Part shown: positions 24,312 to 32,083 of the stretch, one piece after another | Layout: each line of letters opens with the position of its first letter | How positions within the stretch are numbered: position 1 is the first letter of the stretch | Assembly: GCF_037911585.1 (NCBI RefSeq) | Contig: NZ_JBAJNS010000001.1 | Location: 252,001 to 316,000 of the forward strand | Origin: Streptomyces sp. GSL17-111 | GTDB lineage: Bacteria > Actinomycetota > Actinomycetes > Streptomycetales > Streptomycetaceae | Direction of reading: 5' to 3' | Length of the DNA stretch: 64,000 nt | Position numbers and translations under genes: made by a program | Notes under the pieces: generated by a model | What the model was told of the DNA's origin: nothing | Database searches by the model: none | Seen by the model: only the letters and a program-made list of their open reading frames with translations

Positions 24312-25349
24312 GACGACGCAGCTCGCGGCGGTCACGGGCAGGGTGCCCCCGTAGGCCGGCACTCCGGTCGCGGGATCGACGTCGAACCAGGTGACGCCCC
24401 CGGAGCGTTCGTTGGCCGCGTACAGCCGCCGTCCGGTCGGGTCCGCCGCGAGGTCCCGGGGCCAGTGTCCGCCGCACGGCACGGTGGTGACCAACCGGGG
24501 CTCGCGGCCGTCGTCACCGAGGGCCAGGACCGTGATCGAGTCGTCCCCCCGGTTGGCCACCCACGCGTACCGGCCGTCCTCGGACACGACGAGAGCCGAC
24601 GGCGCGTTGGCGCCCCCCGCTCCCGGCGGCCGGACGCCCACCTGGTGCAGGGGCTCCAGGTCGCCCGTCTCCCCGTCCCAGCGGCAGACGGTGACCGTCG
24701 ACTCCAACTCGTTGATCACGTAGACCCAGGCGCCGCAGGGGTGGAAGGTCAGGTGCCGGGGGCCGGTGCCCGGCGGCATGGGGACCTCCCGCTGCGGAGC
24801 GGCACCGGAGTGGTCGAGGCGGGAGACCCAGACGGAGTCGGTGCCGAGGTCCACGGCGAGCAGCCAGTTCCAGCCCGCGTCGGCGACGACGCAGTGGGCG
24901 TGCGGGCCCGCCTGGCGGTCCGCGTCCGGCCCCGCTCCCCGGTGCTGCCGCACGGTCCGCAGCTCGCCCTGGGGTACGCCGCTCGCGCCTAGGGGCAGCG
25001 CGCTGACGCTGCCCGATCCGTAGTTGGCCGTGAAGACGTACCCGGCGGCGACGGTGAGGTGCGTGGGCGCGTCGCCGCCCACCGGCACCGGGTCGGCCAG
25101 GAGCACGGGACGGTCGGTGTCCCGCAGGGAGAACGCGGCGACGGCCCCGTCCGGCGTCTCCTGGACCGTGTAGAGCGTGCCCGAGCCGGGCGCGAGCGCC
25201 AGGAAGGAGGGATCGGCGACGTCGGCGGTGCGACTGAGCACGGTGAGCGCTCCGTCGGCCGGGTCGACCGCCGCGACGGTCAGCCCCGCACCGCCCTCCG
25301 AGGTGAACGATCCGATGTACGCCCGCTGCCCACTGCCCGAACCGGCCAC
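24303..25349 (-). CDS. lactonase family seven-bladed propeller (6-phosphogluconolactonase-like)
   Basis: A 348-residue protein of the Pgl/YbhE lactonase family: AYIGSFTSEGGAGLTVAAVD at the N-terminus, SFLALAPGSGTLYTVQE, THLTVAAGYVFTANYGSGSV, AHCVVADAGWNWLLAVDLGTD, GPRHLTFHPCGAWVYVINE and GRRLYAANERSGGVTWFDVD as repeating blades. YbhE hydrolyses 6-phosphogluconolactone; other members have different substrates. GTG at 25349 is chosen because AAAGGGG stands 7 nt upstream and family members begin shortly before AYIG. A tandem repeat surrounds its stop codon. Confidence 0.88.
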   Translation of the reverse strand: MAGSGSGQRAYIGSFTSEGGAGLTVAAVDPADGALTVLSRTADVADPSFLALAPGSGTLYTVQETPDGAVAAFSLRDTDRPVLLADPVPVGGDAPTHLTVAAGYVFTANYGSGSVSALPLGASGVPQGELRTVRQHRGAGPDADRQAGPHAHCVVADAGWNWLLAVDLGTDSVWVSRLDHSGAAPQREVPMPPGTGPRHLTFHPCGAWVYVINELESTVTVCRWDGETGDLEPLHQVGVRPPGAGGANAPSALVVSEDGRYAWVANRGDDSITVLALGDDGREPRLVTTVPCGGHWPRDLAADPTGRRLYAANERSGGVTWFDVDPATGVPAYGGTLPVTAASCVVFD

Positions 25350-25462
25350 GGCCTGCCCCTTTCCCCGCCCGTCACGACGTTCCCGGTCTGTGCGGGGCAC
25401 CGTAGCAGTTGGTCTGGACCAGCGGGCACGGGATGGGCGCGGCAGGCAGGTGGCGCGACGTC

Positions 25463-26977
25463 TCAGGCCGTCCGGAGCGGACCGCGCGGGGCGCTGTGCA
25501 GCGGTCCCGCCAAGCCCGTGAGCGCGGCCTCCAGCGCGTGGAGGTGGGCCAGCGCGCGGTCGCCGTCGGGCTGCCGGGGAGAGGGCTCCGCCCCGGCGCG
25601 GCGCTCCCCCGCCGTTCCGGGGGCCTGCTGACGCAGCAGCCGCTGGACGGCCTCCTCCACCCGCTGGCACCCCTCGGTGAGCCGGACGTCGTGCGAGGCT
25701 TCCGGGTCGGCCGCGATGCCCGCGAGGGCGTGGGCGCGCGCGGCGCACTCGTCGAGCAGGCCGAGCACGAGCCGGGCGCGCGCCTTGCGCTCCCGGTAGG
25801 GGTTGAGCGGGTGAACGAGCGGCGCGAGCGCGAGGCGGGCCCGACCCAGGAGCAGCTCCAGTTCGGCCACCCGTCCCGCCGGATCGGCGGCCGCGTCACC
25901 GGCGAGCCGCCGGGCGGCCTCCTCGGTGCCGCGCTGCAGGGCCACCAGAGCGCGCCGGATCCAGGCGTTCGTCGTCGCGTGCGTGGTGACCGGGAGGACG
26001 AACACGACGGCCGCCGCCGCGCCCAGGGCCCCGACGAGCGTCTCGGCCACGCGCAGCGCCAGCAGCCCGGCGTCCAGCACGCCCAGCAGGCCGTACAGGA
26101 GGCCCACCATGACCGTCACGAAGAACATCATCCAGCTGTAGGACACCGCCGCGGTGTAGAAGATGCCGAAGACGCACACGGCGACGAGCCCGGCCGTCGC
26201 AGCGGGGTGGCCGTCCACGGGCAATGCGACGAGCAGGCCGGCGGCGATGCCGACGACCGTGCCGAGCACCCGGCGGAATCCCCGCACGAGGGTCTCACCG
26301 CGCGAAGCCGTGTTGACGAAGATCCACCAGGCGGCGCCCACGGCCCAGTACCAGCGTTCGTGGGACAGGGCCTGCCCCGCCAGCAGGGCCAGGCCGCAGG
26401 CGACGGTCGCCTGCACGGCCTGCCGCGTGGTGGGGCGGCGCAGACCGCGCTCGTCGCCGGGGGGCGGTGCGGCCGGAGGCGGGGTGCGCCGTTCGATCGG
26501 CCACAGCCCGAACCGGACGAGGGCCGCCGCGGCCAGGGCCAGCAGCACGGCTCCGGCCAGCGGCACGAGATCGTGTGGCGCGGGCCGTAGGAACTGCGCC
26601 ACGAAGAAGGTCATGAACGCGAAGATGCCCAGCGCGTTGCCCCGGGGCCCGTACCGGCGGGCGTACACGCCGGCGAAGACGATGCCGAGGAAGGCCGCGT
26701 CCCTCAGCGGTGGGGCGTCGTGCAGCACGGCCGCCGCCGCGAGGACGGGGAGCCCGACCAGCGGCAGGAGTGCGGTGGTGCGGGCTTGAGCGCGCACGTC
26801 GGCGTCGGTGACGGTGAAGAGGGCGAGTAGCGCCGCGAGGCCTCCGGTGATGGCGGCGCGGACGTCGAGGCCGGTGGCCGCCACGGCGAGCACCGCGAGT
26901 CCGACGCCGATGACGGCGCGGGACGCCTGCCGTAGCCTCAGTCGCTCCGGGTCCGGAGCTGCGAACATCCTCTTCAC
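25463..26977 (-). CDS. FUSC family integral membrane protein
   Basis: A 504-residue fusaric-acid-resistance-type (FUSC) protein. N-terminal half: about six hydrophobic helices (AVIGVGLAVLAVAATGL, GGLAALLALFTVTDAD, FAGVYARRYGPRGNALGIFAFM, LVPLAGAVLLALAAAALV). Then a second bundle (VACGLALLAGQAL, YWAVGAAWWIFVNTAS, FGIFYTAAVSYSWMMF, LLYGLLGVLDAGLLAL) and a cytoplasmic helical tail rich in Arg/Glu. Such proteins form efflux channels for aromatic acids. GTG 26977 is the better start; ATG 26968 would have its ribosome site too close. A structured leader is found at 27056-27108. Confidence 0.9.
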   Translation of the reverse strand: MKRMFAAPDPERLRLRQASRAVIGVGLAVLAVAATGLDVRAAITGGLAALLALFTVTDADVRAQARTTALLPLVGLPVLAAAAVLHDAPPLRDAAFLGIVFAGVYARRYGPRGNALGIFAFMTFFVAQFLRPAPHDLVPLAGAVLLALAAAALVRFGLWPIERRTPPPAAPPPGDERGLRRPTTRQAVQATVACGLALLAGQALSHERWYWAVGAAWWIFVNTASRGETLVRGFRRVLGTVVGIAAGLLVALPVDGHPAATAGLVAVCVFGIFYTAAVSYSWMMFFVTVMVGLLYGLLGVLDAGLLALRVAETLVGALGAAAAVVFVLPVTTHATTNAWIRRALVALQRGTEEAARRLAGDAAADPAGRVAELELLLGRARLALAPLVHPLNPYRERKARARLVLGLLDECAARAHALAGIAADPEASHDVRLTEGCQRVEEAVQRLLRQQAPGTAGERRAGAEPSPRQPDGDRALAHLHALEAALTGLAGPLHSAPRGPLRTA

Positions 26978-27055
26978 GGCGGTCGGCCGCCCCCTTTTCC
27001 CACGTTCTCGCCGCGCGTGGGACGTCCGGGGGTGGTGGACGGCCGGGCACGACGA

Positions 27056-27108
27056 GGGCGCCGCGGGCCGAGAACGGCTTCGTTGCCGTCCGGCACTGCG
27101 CGGCGCCC
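27056..27108 (-). other. stacked hairpin at the predicted 5' end of the FUSC transcript
   Basis: GGGCGCCGCG and CGCGGCGCCC (10 bp) enclose an inner ACGGC-TTCGTT-GCCGT stem. On the minus strand TATACA (27115-27120) predicts transcription starting about 27108, the first base of the outer arm. It may be a leader element or the yjbQ terminator. Confidence 0.5.
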
Positions 27109-27260
27109 TGTGCATGTATACGACACCGATTCGATGGAAGCACGGGCTCGCGTGCGCCGCCAAATCAGCGCGGACGACCGTGAGGAGCCTCACCCGGCCC
27201 TCGGCCCAAGGGGTGGCGGCCGGGACGGGCCGCGTGGACGGTCTGCGGTACTCCACGCTG

Positions 27261-27683
27261 CTACCCGAGGAAGGACAGCCGGACCTGGCGGTGGGGGTTG
27301 TCGCGGTTGGTGTCCACCAGGCACACGGACTGCCAGGTGCCGAGGGCGAGCCGTCCGCCGATGACGGGCAGCGTCGCGTGCGGCGGCACCAGCGCGGGCA
27401 GGACGTGGTCGCGCCCGTGGCCGGGGCTGCCGTGCCGGTGCCGCCAGCGGTCGTCGGCGGGCAGCAGCTCGCGCAGGGCGGCCAGCAGGTCGTCGTCACT
27501 GCCCGCGCCGGTCTCGAGGACCGCGACACCGGCCGTCGCGTGCGGCACGAACACGTTGAGGAGCCCGTCGCCGTTCCCCGCCACGTCCGCCAGGTAGCGC
27601 TCGCACTCGGCGGTGAGATCGGTCACGGTCTCCGTGGAGCCGGTCGTGACGTCGAGGATGCGGGTGCTGAAGCGTTCACTCAT
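27261..27683 (-). CDS. YjbQ/UPF0047 family protein
   Basis: A 140-residue member of the YjbQ family (secondary thiamine-phosphate synthase-type): LLNVFVPHATAGVAVLE with the conserved His, WRHRHGSPGHGRDHVLPALVPP and the C-terminal LALGTWQSVCLVDTNRDNPHRQVRLSF with the conserved GTWQ. Some members can form thiamine phosphate at low rate; the main role is unclear. The ATG at 27683 is used because MSERF is the normal N-terminus; an upstream ATG at 27707 is possible. FUSC lies downstream on the same strand, 283 bp away. Confidence 0.93.
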   Translation of the reverse strand: MSERFSTRILDVTTGSTETVTDLTAECERYLADVAGNGDGLLNVFVPHATAGVAVLETGAGSDDDLLAALRELLPADDRWRHRHGSPGHGRDHVLPALVPPHATLPVIGGRLALGTWQSVCLVDTNRDNPHRQVRLSFLG

Positions 27684-27751
27684 GGCCCCATTTTCCCTTG
27701 CGGCCACAGCCGGCCGGGAAGGCGCAGGGCCCGGCGGTGGTTGGTGGGGGC

Positions 27752-28885
27752 ATGGACAACGTGGAGGTCGTCGTGATCGGCGGCGGGCAGGCCGGGCTGT
27801 CGAGCGCCTACCACCTGCGCCGGCGCGGCTTCGCTCCGGGCCCGGGGTTCGTCGTGCTGGATCACGCGCCGAACCCCGGCGGCGCCTGGCAGTTCCGCTG
27901 GCCGACGCTGCGCTACGGAGCGGTCCACGGCCTGCATCCGCTGCCGGGCACGGCCCTGCCCGACGCCGAGGCCCAGCGCCCTTCGTCCGAGGTGCTCCGC
28001 GCGTACTTCGCCCGCTACGAGGAGACGTTCGACCTCCCGGTGCGCCGACCGGTCGATGTCCGTGCGGTGCGTCCGGCCGCGGACGGACGGCTGCTGGTGG
28101 AGAGCGACGCCGGGACCTGGCGGACGCGCGCGGTCGTCAACGCGACGGGCACGTGGGAGCGTCCGTTCTGGCCCCGGGTGCCGGGGCAGGCCGATTTCGC
28201 CGGACAGCAGGTGCACACGCGGCACTACCCGGGGCCCGGAGCGTTCAGCGGTCGCAGGGTCGTGGTGGTGGGCGGCGGCACCTCGGCGGTGCAGCACCTG
28301 CTGGAGATCGCCGGAACGGCGGCGGAGACGACCTGGGTCACCCGCCGTCCGCCCCGGTTCCGGGAGGAGGCGTTCGACGCGGCGGCCGGGCGCCGCGCCG
28401 TGGCGCTGGTGGCCGACCGGGTCCGGCGGGGCCTGCCACCACAGTCCGTCGTCTCCGTCACCGGGCTGCCGTTGAACGAGGAGATGCGGCGGGCCCGGGA
28501 GCACGGCGTCCTGGACCGGCTGCCGATGTTCGACCGCATGACGGCGGACGGTGTCGTCTGGGACGACGGCCGCTCCGTGGAAGCGGACGCCGTGGTGTGG
28601 GCGACGGGCTTCCGCCCCGTCCTCGACCACCTGGCGCCCCTGCGCCTGCGCGAGCCCGGGGGCGGCGTCCGGCTGGAGGGCACGCGGGCGGCTCGGGACG
28701 CCCGCGTGCACCTCGTCGGCTACGGCCCCTCGGCCAGCACGATCGGGGCCGACCGGGCCGGGCGGCAGGCCGCGGCGGAGCTCGCCGGGGAGCTGGCGCC
28801 GCGTGGCCATGCCCGGAGGAGCGACGCACGGATGTGCGGTTCTTCCCCCGTACGAGGGGGTTCGGCCGAACGGGCTGCCGCGTGA
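27752..28885 (+). CDS. FAD-dependent NAD(P)-binding oxidoreductase (flavin monooxygenase-like)
   Basis: A 377-residue protein with a FAD-binding GGGQAGLSSAYHL at residues 9-21, GGAWQFRWPTLRYG (the FMO/BVMO-like substrate side), NATGTWERPFWPRVPG, a second NADPH-binding VVVGGGTSAVQHL and the conserved VVWATGFRPVLDHLAPL. These belong to the Trk/CzcO-type flavin monooxygenases. Substrate unknown. It ends in a Gly/Ser/Arg-rich tail. ATG 27752 is preceded by a G-rich site. It is divergent from yjbQ with 68 bp between. Confidence 0.9.
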   Translation: MDNVEVVVIGGGQAGLSSAYHLRRRGFAPGPGFVVLDHAPNPGGAWQFRWPTLRYGAVHGLHPLPGTALPDAEAQRPSSEVLRAYFARYEETFDLPVRRPVDVRAVRPAADGRLLVESDAGTWRTRAVVNATGTWERPFWPRVPGQADFAGQQVHTRHYPGPGAFSGRRVVVVGGGTSAVQHLLEIAGTAAETTWVTRRPPRFREEAFDAAAGRRAVALVADRVRRGLPPQSVVSVTGLPLNEEMRRAREHGVLDRLPMFDRMTADGVVWDDGRSVEADAVVWATGFRPVLDHLAPLRLREPGGGVRLEGTRAARDARVHLVGYGPSASTIGADRAGRQAAAELAGELAPRGHARRSDARMCGSSPVRGGSAERAAA

Positions 28886-29009
28886 CGGTGGGACGCACGA
28901 TGCTGACGGTACGCAAGCGGCGGGCTGCAGACCGCGATTGCGTCCCCGCCCGGAGGTCCCACGACGCGGCGGGGCAGTCCCACCGACCACGCAAGGAGAA
29001 CGCTTCACC

Positions 29010-29069
29010 ATGGATCTGCTCACCAACCTGCTCGCCGGTGTCATCCACTTCGTGGGCTGGCTGATCTGA
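29010..29069 (+). CDS. 19-residue hydrophobic peptide, likely small membrane protein
   Basis: The frame encodes MDLLTNLLAGVIHFVGWLI. It has an AAGGAG ribosome site (28993-28998) 11 nt upstream, G/C in 16 of 18 third positions and its own terminator 20 bp after the stop (29088-29126), so a short dedicated transcript is credible. Nearly all residues are hydrophobic, with Asp2, Asn6 and His13 as exceptions; it can span the membrane once or lie on it. Length and character resemble type I toxin peptides and phenol-soluble-modulin-like peptides, but no antitoxin RNA is obvious. I do not recognise it. Confidence 0.65.
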   Translation: MDLLTNLLAGVIHFVGWLI

Positions 29070-29087
29070 CAGACCCCGACCACGGCG

Positions 29088-29126
29088 CGGCGCCGTCCCT
29101 CCCCGTCCCAGGGAGGGGCGGCGCCG
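29088..29126 (+). terminator. terminator of the small peptide gene
   Basis: CGGCGCCGTCCCTCCC pairs with GGGAGGGGCGGCGCCG over a 7-nt loop, one G-U pair included. Confidence 0.8.
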
Positions 29127-29203
29127 TCCGCTCAGGTGAAGCGGTCCGCGACGAGAGGGGGCGGACGCACGGCAAACGGTTCGCCCATCCGGGTGGAGAC
29201 GTC

Positions 29204-29216
29204 TAGGGTCCGGATG
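29204..29216 (+). promoter_or_regulatory. TAGGGT -10 box, 7 nt before ATG 29217
   Basis: Two ATG codons (29214, 29217) follow; 29217 gives the 7-nt spacing typical of leaderless genes here. Confidence 0.5.
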
Positions 29217-30008
29217 ATGCATATGACATACGGGCGCCTCTGCGACGAGGTGCTGACCCAGGCTCGGGCGCTGTGCGCCGTCGTCGACGAGGCCGACCTC
29301 ACCCGGCAGGTGCCCACCTGCCCCGACTGGACCCTCGGCGAGCTCGCCGAACACGTGGGCCAGGCCCACCGTTGGGCCGCCCAGATCGTGCACACCCGGG
29401 CCACGGCCGAGGTGGAGGACGACGACGTCCCCGCGATGCGGGCTCCCAGCACCACGGACGCCGAGCCGCTCACCGCCTGGCTCGGCGAGGGCGCCGAACT
29501 GCTCCACGGCGCACTCCTCTCCGCCGGTCCGGGCACCGGCGTGTGGTCGTGGCACGCCGACCGCACCACCGACTTCTGGGCACGCCGCATGACGCACGAG
29601 ACGGTGGTCCACCGGGCCGACGCCTGTCTGGCGGCCGGCATTCCCTTCACCGTCACGCCCGACGTCGCGGTGGACACCATCGACGAGTGGCTGGAGCTGC
29701 TGAGCAGTCCGGCGCTGCAGGAGGAGGACGAGGAACTGCAGGAGCTGCGCACCCGAGCAGGCAGCAGTCTCCACCTGCACGCCACGGACACCCCCGCCGA
29801 GCTGAACGCCGAATGGCTGATCGAACTGTCGGAGACCGGCATCGACTGGCGGCGTGCCCACGCCAAGGCGTCGGTGGCGCTGCGCGGTGAACTGACCGAC
29901 GTCCTGCTGGCCTTCTACCGAAGGCTGCCGCTGGACAGCGACCGTGTCGAGGTGCTCGGCGACGGGGACCTGCTCGCGTTCTGGCTGGAGCGCGCCAACT
30001 TCGCGTGA
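29217..30008 (+). CDS. mycothiol-dependent maleylpyruvate isomerase-like (DinB-fold) enzyme
   Basis: A 263-residue protein of the MDMPI family: VPTCPDWTLGELAEHVGQAHRWAAQIV with the first metal His, then MTHETVVHRADACLA with the paired histidines (H-E-x-x-x-H) that complete the metal site. The C-terminal half is the usual MDMPI_C domain (HLHATDTPAELNAEWLIE, KASVALRGELTDVLLAFYRRL). Relatives use mycothiol in isomerisation or detoxification. The start at 29217 is placed by the leaderless -10 spacing; ATG 29214 or 29223 are alternatives. Confidence 0.9.
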   Translation: MHMTYGRLCDEVLTQARALCAVVDEADLTRQVPTCPDWTLGELAEHVGQAHRWAAQIVHTRATAEVEDDDVPAMRAPSTTDAEPLTAWLGEGAELLHGALLSAGPGTGVWSWHADRTTDFWARRMTHETVVHRADACLAAGIPFTVTPDVAVDTIDEWLELLSSPALQEEDEELQELRTRAGSSLHLHATDTPAELNAEWLIELSETGIDWRRAHAKASVALRGELTDVLLAFYRRLPLDSDRVEVLGDGDLLAFWLERANFA

Positions 30009-30148
30009 GACGGCGGAGACGTCGCCGCCGGGCGACGTGGTTGTGAGCGCGGTGACAAATCCTCGGGAGCCCTGAACGTCATCGCGCTCCGGGGGCGTAC
30101 GGGAGGCCACAGAGACAGAGGCATCCCGACGCCGCTGGAGGTCAGTCC

Positions 30149-31357
30149 GTGAGCCACCGACGAGTGAACAGGCGTGCCGGTGCGGCAGCCGCCGCCGCGA
30201 GCACCGCGCTCCTGGCAGCCGCCATCCTGCTGCCCGGTGCCAACGCCACCCCCTAGGAGCCGTCCCCCGCCGGCGACGCGGACGGGCGCGTCTTCTCACC
30301 GGTCGAGGCGGGACGGGTCGGTCCGCTGCTCGCGGAGCGGCTCGGTGCCAAGGCGGCGGGCTGGTACCACGACGGATCCGGCAGGCTCGTGGTGAACGTG
30401 CTGGACGACCGGGGCGCCGGGCGGGTCGGGGAAGCGGGCGCCGTACCGAGGCTGGTGGACCACAGCACGGCGGCCCTGCGGAGGAGTGCCCGGGCGCTCA
30501 CCGAGGACGCCTCGGTGCCGGGCACGGCGTGGTCGGTCGACCCGCGCAGCAACCGGGTCGCGGTCGTGGCCGACAGCACCGTCACCGGCGCGAGGTGGGA
30601 CCGTCTCGTCCGGGTGACCGAGCGGCTGGGCGACACCGTGAGCGTCCGCCGCTCCACGGGCGCGTTCGGGCCCTTCGCCGGACCCGTCGACGGCGGGGAC
30701 GCCGTGTTCGGCGGCGGAGCGCGCTGCTCACTGGGCTTCAACGTCGACGCGGGCGGCGCCAGGGCGTTCCTGACCGCCGGTCACTGCGGCACCGCCGCCG
30801 CCACCTGGAGCGCGGACCCGGCCGGGGCCGAACCGCTCGGCACCGTGACGGCCTCGGTGTTCCCCGGCGACGGCGACTTCGCCCTCGTCGCCTACGACGG
30901 CCCGGAGGCCGAGGCCCCGAGCACCGTCGACCTCCAGGACGGCAGGGTGCGGGAGATCACGCGCGCCGTCCCGGCCGCCGTCGGCATGCGGGTGCAGCGC
31001 AGCGGCAGCACGACGGGACTCCGTTCCGGCACGGTGACCGGACTCGACGCCACGGTGAACTACGGCAACGGGGACATCGTCACCGGGCTCGTGCAGAGCG
31101 ACGTGTGCGCCGAACCGGGCGACAGCGGCGGCCCCGTGTTCTCCGGCGACGCGGCCGTGGGCCTGACCTCCGGTGGCAGCGGTGACTGCACGCGCGGCGG
31201 TGTGACGTTCTTCCAGCCCGTCACGACGGCCCTGGAGGCGGTCGGCGCCGAGATCGACCCCGGCGGGGACACCGTCGGCACTCCCGGTGGGGGCGTCTCC
31301 GGCCGTCCGGGCGGAATCAGCGGGCGGCTCGGCGTCGTCCGCGACGTTCTGGAATGA
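30149..31357 (+). pseudogene. S1 family secreted serine protease interrupted by an in-frame amber codon
   Basis: From GTG 30149 (GGAGG 8-12 nt upstream) a signal peptide is encoded (MSHRRVNRRAG..., an Ala/Leu core, GANATP), then TAG at 30254-30256 (codon 36) where CAG/Gln would be expected. Without it, the frame runs 402 codons: a pro-region and an alpha-lytic/streptogrisin domain with LTAGHC (His209 region), GDFALVAYDG (Asp region near 241) and GDSGGP (Ser near 323). Codon bias holds before and after the stop, so the loss is recent, or the stop is a sequence error or is read through. The rest of the gene is intact, so it was or still is an extracellular peptidase. Confidence 0.85.
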
Positions 31358-31480
31358 CCCCCCCGGGCCGGCCCTTCCCGTGGCCGGTCCCGCCGCCGAC
31401 CGGCCCGACGGACGCGGAACGTCCGCGGGCGGTCGGCCCCCGCACGGCGCCGGGCCGCACCTGCCCCCGTACCCGGCGCC

Positions 31481-31516
31481 GGGTCTGCCCGTCACTCGCC
31501 GGGGACGGGCAGACCC
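31481..31516 (+). terminator. hairpin 1 after the S1 protease gene
   Basis: GGGTCTGCCCGTC pairs exactly with GACGGGCAGACCC; 10-nt loop. Confidence 0.75.
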
Positions 31517-31524
31517 TCCCCCAC

Positions 31525-31564
31525 CGGGCCCCGGACCACGAGGAACACCACGGTCCGGGGCCCG
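31525..31564 (+). terminator. hairpin 2 after the S1 protease gene
   Basis: CGGGCCCCGGACC pairs exactly with GGTCCGGGGCCCG; 14-nt loop. It follows hairpin 1 after 8 bp. Confidence 0.75.
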
Positions 31565-31606
31565 AACGGCTGGCAGCCGCACGTGCCCACGCCCGGCGTG
31601 CCGCAG

Positions 31607-31618
31607 TACGATCCGGTC
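31607..31618 (+). promoter_or_regulatory. TACGAT -10 box, 6 nt before the VOC start codon
   Basis: Predicts leaderless transcription of the gene at 31619, directly after the double terminator. Confidence 0.5.
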
Positions 31619-32011
31619 ATGTCCGCACGCTTCAAGGACCTGGTCCTGGACGCAGGCGACCATCAGGCGCTCGCCGACTGGTGGTGCACCGCGTTGGGCT
31701 ACTCCCGGCGCGTGCCACCGGGCGGCGAGGAACCGCCGCCGCGCGAATGGCCCGTCCCCATCCACGACCCGCGCGGTGAGGGACCACTCATCTGGGTCAG
31801 CCCCGTACCGGAAGCCAAGAGCGTGAAGAACCGCATGCATCTCGATGTCTGGGGTGACACGCGGGAACTCCTCGGGCTCGGAGCCACCCTCGTACGGCGT
31901 CGTGCGGGCGAGCGGAACTGGGACGTGCTGGCCGACCCCGAGGGCAACGAGTTCTGCGTCTTCTCGCCCGATCCCCGTGCCGTTCCCGGCGTCCGCCTCG
32001 CGCGCCGCTGA
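31619..32011 (+). CDS. VOC family protein
   Basis: A 130-residue VOC-fold protein: LVLDAGDHQALADWWCTALGY, then LIWVSPVPEAKSVKNRMHLDVWG (conserved KNRMHLD of this subfamily) and WDVLADPEGNEFCVFSP at the C-terminus. The last segment is the typical glyoxalase-like end (D-P-E-G-N-E-F-C). Function unknown; such short proteins often are dioxygenase-like or bind small molecules. It starts at ATG 31619 and lies convergent to the exporter gene, 72 bp away. Confidence 0.9.
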   Translation: MSARFKDLVLDAGDHQALADWWCTALGYSRRVPPGGEEPPPREWPVPIHDPRGEGPLIWVSPVPEAKSVKNRMHLDVWGDTRELLGLGATLVRRRAGERNWDVLADPEGNEFCVFSPDPRAVPGVRLARR

Positions 32012-32083
32012 ACGCTCCGTCGGCGCGGCCCCTTCGCGGACCGGCTCCGGACGACCGCCGGGGAACGGCAGGCCCGCACCACG

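Noticed and set aside
25463..27529. One long minus-strand frame joining YjbQ region to the FUSC gene
   Set aside because: The part above 26977 is off-frame sequence of the yjbQ gene and leader; FUSC proteins begin near MFAAPDPERL.
28551..29009. Long frame ending in the 19-residue peptide
   Set aside because: The part before 29010 lies within the flavin oxidoreductase gene in another frame and reads like off-frame sequence; only the last 19 codons have their own ribosome site.
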